Source of the DNA: Coturnix japonica
Taxonomy: Eukaryota; Chordata; Aves; Galliformes; Phasianidae
DNA length: 64,000 nucleotides
Assembly: GCF_001577835.2 (NCBI RefSeq)
Contig: NC_029529.1
Coordinates: forward strand, 9,364,157-9,428,156
Direction: 5' to 3'
Each line of letters opens with the position of its first letter. Positions within the stretch are counted from its first letter, which is position 1. Below, piece by piece: positions 53,680 through 64,000 of the stretch. The notes under the pieces were generated by a model. The model was not told where the DNA came from. It saw only the letters and a list, made by a program, of their open reading frames with translations, and made no database searches. A program made the position numbers and the translations under genes.

Positions 53680-53752
53680 CGCGGCTGTGAGCAGCGGGGC
53701 CAGCCGGGAAGGGGGCGGTGCTGTGAGACGGCGGCGTGGCAGCGCTTCCCTC
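53680..53752. promoter_or_regulatory. Bidirectional PMM2/TMEM186 promoter core
   Basis: Only 73 bp separate the start codons of the divergent genes. The stretch is GC-rich with a GC-box-like GGGGGCGG and no TATA box. The two 5' UTRs must be very short or overlap. A CpG-rich zone extends over both first exons (about 53.45-54.2 kb). Human PMM2 and TMEM186 have the same arrangement. Confidence 0.75.
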
Positions 53753-54655
53753 ATGGCGATGGTGAGTTGTGGTGGTGCGGGGGGAGCTCGGCCTGCTCAG
53801 GGTGCGCGGCTTTGGGCCTCGTTGTTCACCTCAGTGTGCCCGCAGGTCCGGCTGTGCTGCGTGAGGAGCGGCCGCGCCTTGTCGGCCATGGGGAGGTGGC
53901 TGCATGGGGGGACCTGCAGGACGGTGTGGAAGGAGGAGGCCGCCGGGCCGCCCTGCTCGCTCGGTAGGGCCGTGTGTTGGTGGGCACACAACGGGAGAAT
54001 CCACGGCTTTCTCGGTGACCGTGTGCCGTCTCGGTTCCTGCGCCGTTGGTCTCACAGAATCACACAGAATCACACATTGACCCGGGTTGGAAGGGACCTC
54101 AAGGATCATGTAGTTCCAACCCCCCTGCCTGGCAGGGCCGCTCCTGTCGCTGCCATCCCGCAGGTTGGAGGAGGTAAAAGCGAAGAGTTCCGCGTGGTGT
54201 ACAGGTTCCCTGGTATTAAATACTGCCGGCTGCTGTCGAGGTTGAAGCTGCTTCAGACCGCAACGACGCTGCTGGTGCTTCCACCCGTGTGTTACCTGCA
54301 CCTGCAGCAGCAGCTGCCCCAGGCCGTGCTGCTGTACACGGCCGGCATCGCTGTCTTTGCCGCTGTGATGCTGTACGGGATGAGTTACTTTTTCAGACGA
54401 ATTATCGGGTTGATTTACTTAAGTGAAAGCGGAAGAACCGTCAAAGTGTCCCACATGACGTTCTGGGGGAGGCGCAACGACATCTGCTGCCCCTTGGAGA
54501 CGGTGATGACTTTGGATGAGGTCGGGGATGCCAGGGGAGAGCTGCTGCTCCGGTTCAGAAGGTACAACAGCACAGAGGTCTTGTATTTCACTATTAAATA
54601 CGGACAGATTGTGGACAGACAGAAGTTTATGCAGATATTTGGAGAGCTGCAGTGA
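53753..54655 (+). CDS. TMEM186: Transmembrane protein 186 (mitochondrial complex I assembly)
   Basis: Inner-membrane subunit of the MCIA complex that assembles complex I. Start ATGGCGATG at 53753-53761 is followed by a GTGAGT donor; a CCCGCAG acceptor precedes 53846, giving an 84-nt intron that is itself in frame and open. The conserved part runs from EEFRVVYRF (about 54178) through SRLKLLQ, two hydrophobic segments and RRIIGLIYLSESG to the stop at 54655. Human TMEM186 has about 60 residues before YRF. Here about 55 result if 53964-54170 (or a similar span) is an additional intron, but about 124 if read through; the stretch contains an antisense CR1 fragment and stays open. Candidate boundaries are donor CTCG|GTAGGG at 53963/53964 with acceptor after 54170 (in phase), or acceptor CCCGCAG at 54163 with another donor. 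Lengths: 203 aa with both introns, 272 with only the first, 300 with none. Confidence 0.88.
   Translation: MAMVSCGGAGGARPAQGARLWASLFTSVCPQVRLCCVRSGRALSAMGRWLHGGTCRTVWKEEAAGPPCSLGRAVCWWAHNGRIHGFLGDRVPSRFLRRWSHRITQNHTLTRVGRDLKDHVVPTPLPGRAAPVAAIPQVGGGKSEEFRVVYRFPGIKYCRLLSRLKLLQTATTLLVLPPVCYLHLQQQLPQAVLLYTAGIAVFAAVMLYGMSYFFRRIIGLIYLSESGRTVKVSHMTFWGRRNDICCPLETVMTLDEVGDARGELLLRFRRYNSTEVLYFTIKYGQIVDRQKFMQIFGELQ
54050..54143 (-). mobile_element. CR1 LINE 3' fragment inside TMEM186
   Basis: Reads on the plus strand as a CR1 reverse complement: CACAGAATCACACAGAATCA, then GGGTTGGAAGGGACCTCAAG and TAGTTCCAACCCCCCTGCC. The TMEM186 frame passes through it without a stop. Confidence 0.88.
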
Positions 54656-55312
54656 TTCAGCGGCAGCTGATGCCTCTTGTTGTATTGTTCCTTATGTGGA
54701 TTCTTGCACAACATGCAATTCGTTTATCGAACTGATACACTTCTGTCATTTTTGCCACGTCTGCTGGGCTGTGTGTTCAGTGTAACAGTATCCAACAGTC
54801 CTCTGGGTAAGTAAGTAAGTGTTGCAGTTCTGGGGTGAGCAGGAGTGCTCCTTTTGGATGCAGTTAGTGTGTGCAGTGTCACACAGCCATAGAGGCAGCG
54901 AGGTGCTGCCCTGCAATGTTTCAGCTTTGGAGGCTTTGGGTAAAAAAAAACCCAAGCTTTCAAAGTGAGTGTCAGAGCATCCTCATTTCAGATTCACCTT
55001 CAGCAAGGTTTAGGTTAGCTGGGAAACTTAGTGAAATTCAAGTGCTCCCATACAGTCGTATGATAAATGATGCTAGATGTCAGAGTGATACTGGCCCATG
55101 GATTTATGAGCAGTAATTAGTAGTTATAATGGTGAAAAGGCTTCCTGACAATCATAAAATCAGTGTTAAAGAAACGATATTTGGATCAGCTCTGAGTACG
55201 CAGGGCTGGTGGCTGTGTGGGTGCAAACAGAACCCAAGTGCTGCTGCACAGCTGATGTCTGGGTGGTTAAAGCCCCTCCAGGAGCCTTCAGTGTTAAATC
55301 ATTTCCCATTGA

Positions 55313-55318
55313 AATAAA
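55313..55318 (+). terminator. TMEM186: Candidate poly(A) signal of TMEM186
   Basis: AATAAA 660 nt after the TMEM186 stop, the first canonical hexamer on this strand. Confidence 0.45.
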
Positions 55319-55947
55319 GGAAGAATGCAGTATTCTTCGTTTGTGGTGCTATGAATGACAGGGAGCCCTTTCTCAGTTCGGATTTTAACAATCATTATGT
55401 TGAAATTTGGAACTACTTGTTCTTGTCTGCATATGTTCATGCTGGGGGGGTTGTTTGTATGTATGTGTGAATGACATTTAATCACTGCTGTAGCACTCGA
55501 GTTGCAAAAACAGTAAATATTGCTAAAAAATTATCTGAGACTGAAGTCACCAACCTTCTGTTTACCACCATAGATCACCATGTAGCTGTGGTTCAGCTGC
55601 TCTGTCCTGCTTGATCTGTGTGTTGATTTGGGCTCTCTAACGTCTACAGCACCCTTGGCAAATACCCACCCACTGCCCTGACCTAAAACAAGGGGAGAAA
55701 AGGTAAAACAGATAAAAGCTGTGTTGAATTACAGCTGAGAAGTGTAACAGGTGTAGCTTGTTCTGTTGAACTGGTAGAGCTGATCACAGCCCCCCCTGTG
55801 TGTGTGGAGCTCATCACCTCACCCCCTGTGTCTGTAAAGGGCAGAGGAGGTGCTCTGCTGTATTATTGATTCCTCCTTTGCCAAAGCCAAAATCTCAGCA
55901 GAAATCAGGATTTAAATCTAGGAACAAATGTAGTTCAATGTACAATG

Positions 55948-55985
55948 TCCTAAAGGTTTGTACAATGCAGTACAAACCTTTAGGA
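55948..55985. repeat. Perfect 16-bp inverted repeat with 6-nt loop
   Basis: TCCTAAAGGTTTGTAC at 55948-55963 is followed by the loop AATGCA and then by its exact reverse complement at 55970-55985. No mismatch in the stem. Confidence 0.97.
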
Positions 55986-56224
55986 GCAGCAGATTGTTTG
56001 GCACAGGGGAAAGGAGGCCTGGGGACTTTATTACTCTCTACAGTTAGTTACCTCAAAGGAGGCTTTAACAAGGCAGGGCTCAGTCTCTTCTCCCAGGTAA
56101 TAGTGATTGATAGGATGAGGAAACAGCCTCAAGTTTAAGCTGTTTAAGGGTAATTTTAAGGGTATTATAAGAAGTCTTTTTGAAGCACTATGGCAGGCTG
56201 TCCCGGGCAAAGCTGAGGTACTGA

Positions 56225-56318
56225 AAAGACTCAACACATGCAGTGCTGAGGGACGTGGTTTAGTGGCCGTTCTAGGTTAACAGTTGGATTTGATGACTTC
56301 TGAGATCATTTCCAGCAC
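56225..56318 (+). mobile_element. CR1-like LINE 3' fragment
   Basis: AGTGCTGAGGGACGTGGTTT, GTTGGATTTGATGACTTCTG and AGATCATTTCCAGC follow the usual CR1 3' end order. The left limit is unclear; similarity may begin near 56165. Confidence 0.65.
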
Positions 56319-56723
56319 ATCAGCTAACCTCACCAGCAGCGACATCTGGAACGTGCTTTTCGGTCTATTCCTCGGGCCTACTAAAATCCATCTCAGTGGA
56401 TCAGCAGATCAGGTAGGTACAATTGCTGTTACAGTGCAAATGCTAACCCCGATGTACTGCCCACTCATGTTGAATGTCTCCTGATTGGGGTCTCCATCTC
56501 AGTTTTGGCTGATAGCGAGTTGTGCAGCAATATCAAAAAGAAAATAAAAATGTTCCTTGGCTTAAATGCTGTGGGAGCAGAATCTCAGCTGACTGAAGTG
56601 GTCTGGTATGGGTTGTGGAGAAATCTCTTCATGTGAATGTAGTTAATATGTGCACTAATGATTCAGCCTAGGCACGTGCTAGGGGTAAAATAAAGAGCCT
56701 TGGGGCAGTTGAATTATAAATAT

Positions 56724-58727
56724 TTTATTTAAGAATACTGATTACACGAGATGTCATTGTTTGTTTTATGAATCTGTGTACAGTTACTGGTTACACCATG
56801 AAGTGTAGTTAAGTATTGGCTTAAACATTTATTTGGCACTGTCCACAGTATGTTGTAAACAATATTAACTTCATACGCTTCAGCTGCAGTGCTTCCTATG
56901 TATTCTCTAACATGATCTCATCAGCATGTTGTACACAATTATACAGTTACTGAGTGTCAGTAAAAATTATAAAAACATCTAGAGTATTCATCATAAAAGT
57001 GAAGGTGTGGTAAGACTTCAAAGTACTGGACCTTTGCCTCTGGAAAAGTACAAGACTTGACTTGCTAGGACACTAAAACTACTGCACTGATATGTTGAAC
57101 TACCTACTTCCCAGAATGCAGTCAAATGCAGTTCTCAGTTTGACTTTCCTCTTGGTGATAATAGGACAGTGATGACAACGAGGCTTTGTTGAACACCAAC
57201 AACCTCCGTTCAAAAACCTGCTCAGGTTCTGACCAGCTGGTACCTGAATTCTGGGTTCTGCAGAGAGGTTTATAGAAATCCCGTTATTTTTAAGCTAATA
57301 GAAGTGAGTTTTCTTGAGTCGTCCAATAAACTCAATAAATAAAATGGGAAAACCGTGATTAAAACTTACCAAGAAGGTAAGAAACCTTTCACAGTTTGGT
57401 AGCTCTTTTAAGCATGTATAAGTCCTTAAACTGCTCTGTCTGTACTGTATAATTAAAAACTTGCTAATAGGGCGACTGTAGTGTCAGATGTGGTCCCTCC
57501 TTTTTGGTGCTTAACATAAACAACTTCAACTCAATAAGGAAAAACCAGGTGCCTGCTGGCCATGAAAACAAATGGAAAGAGGCACCAGAATGAATTCAAG
57601 TCAGCCTGAAGCAAATAGCAAAGAGTTCACAGTAAAGAGATGTCCAGAACAACTACAACACAGCCGAGTGTGGACATTTGTTTTGATTCTGTGGCTTTCC
57701 AGAAGACCTCTGTAAACTCTTACAACAGAAATACGTTGCATTGCAGTGTGCAGCTGGGACTATGCAGTGTGCAATTGGGACTATGCACTGCTACTGTGAG
57801 TGCACACAGCAGCGTCTCTCATGTCACACAGTGGCTGAGATCAAGCAATTCTGCTGTAGTTTCACTAAACAGTCAAGCTGTAATGTAGAACTTGTAATAG
57901 CTGAAACTAATGGCTGTTGCAGTGAGTTTGGGGCAAAATAATCCTAAATACAAGGTCACTGACGGAGGTGGAAATAATGTGCTTTGCACGATTCTCTAAG
58001 CTTTGTCAATTCTGAACCATTTCAGTATGGCTTTCTCTGTGCAGATCTGATTGTAAGAGAAGGTGAAAGTTTAAACCTCCAGGGCAAGGACAGAAGTTTT
58101 TCAGTTCTGCTCAGCTGTGCATTGTGCCTCTGCAGCAGGACATACAGGCTAATGGCTGAGCAGAGCAGTGCTGTGAGCCACGTGCTGTGGCAGACCAGTG
58201 CTTAGGGGAATAAAGCTGGCAATTATTCTGTAAAATACTCGATTTGGCAGTGGTGGAAAGCAAAACTTTCCTTGAAATGCCTTTTATTCTGTCTGCCATC
58301 AGAGAATGGCTCTTTCTGCATGTCAGGCATTTGTTTGTGCATTGAAGTGTTAGGCCATACTTGTTGCTGCTTCTGGACACAAGTAAAACTGCTGGGATTA
58401 CCAGTGAAGATGTACCAGGGCCTATTTAGACAAGTCAGGCAGTCAGGGCCATAGGTATAGGGAGGGCTCTGCAGTTCACATGGCCCAAAGATGGAGGGCC
58501 ACAGCCTCTACAGGCGCAGCGTAGGAGCGCTGCGTGTACCTGCTGGTGAGCAGTACCAGTGCTCTGCCTGTGCCATTTTGCATGGAGCTGCTTGCCATGG
58601 GCAGGATTACAGACAGAACACAAACCTCAGTTTATAACTTTACACTTATCTTGTAAGTGGAGAAGACATGAATTAATGCAAACTACTTTCATAATCAGTT
58701 AGTTGTTCCATGTGAGAGAACTGCTTT
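56724..58727 (-). other. ABAT: ABAT 3' UTR
   Basis: From the base after the stop codon to the first good minus-strand AATAAA (56724-56729), about 2 kb. There is no other gene in it. It includes a 21-bp tandem repeat. Length is inferred from the hexamer. Confidence 0.55.
57743..57790. repeat. 21-bp tandem repeat in the ABAT 3' UTR
   Basis: Two consecutive 21-bp units beginning GCAGTGTGCA and ending GGGACTAT (57743-57763, 57764-57784) and the start of a third. Two differences between units. Confidence 0.85.
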
Positions 58728-63973
<5,246 letters not shown>

Positions 63974-64000
63974 CTGGAAGCAAAGCACAGAGGTCAGAGT

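Larger units (their letters stand above)
55320..56720. other. Gap between convergent TMEM186 and ABAT 3' ends
   Basis: No coding exon seen. It holds a striking perfect hairpin and a CR1 3' fragment, listed separately. Confidence 0.6.

Noticed and set aside
53831-54301. 156-codon minus-strand open frame opposite TMEM186
   Set aside because: Shadow of the TMEM186 coding strand and CpG-rich sequence; no family features.

Overview
The window is vertebrate nuclear DNA, almost certainly from a galliform bird (chicken or a close relative). Evidence: split genes with GT-AG introns, several CR1 LINE fragments of the avian type, compact introns, and a gene order that is the mirror image of human 16p13.2 (USP7, CARHSP1, PMM2, TMEM186, ABAT). 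From memory this block lies on chicken chromosome 14; that placement is inference, not seen in the sequence.

Layout, left to right. 1-180: a plus-strand poly(A) signal that fits the 3' end of the neighbouring gene (USP7 by synteny). 1471-4264: a complete four-exon minus-strand gene for a 141-residue LITAF-domain (SIMPLE-like) protein. 4.3-28.6 kb: a gene-poor interval with CR1 scraps, an LTR-like repeat, an AT-rich hairpin and two exon-like segments. 28.55-29.33 kb: a CpG-rich promoter region with a probable non-coding first exon of CARHSP1, whose three coding exons (39994-48036, plus) give a 152-residue cold-shock-domain protein. 51331-53679 (minus): complete eight-exon PMM2, 247 residues. 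53753-54655 (plus): TMEM186, head-to-head with PMM2, only 73 bp between the two start codons. 56.7 kb to the right edge (minus): the C-terminal seven coding exons of ABAT and its 3' UTR; the 5' part lies beyond the window.

The genes are housekeeping or signalling genes and are not a joint pathway: phosphomannose supply for glycosylation (PMM2), mitochondrial complex I assembly (TMEM186), mitochondrial GABA breakdown (ABAT), RNA binding and mRNA stability (CARHSP1), endosomal membrane trafficking (LITAF-like). The most unusual items are an antisense CR1 piece that sits in the TMEM186 reading frame without closing it, a perfect 16-bp stem hairpin in the TMEM186/ABAT intergenic space, a 132-bp inverted repeat around an AT/CA microsatellite, and a pair of inverted octamer (POU) motifs just inside CARHSP1 intron 1. 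I found no clear new multi-gene system, no CRISPR array and no convincing small RNA gene.
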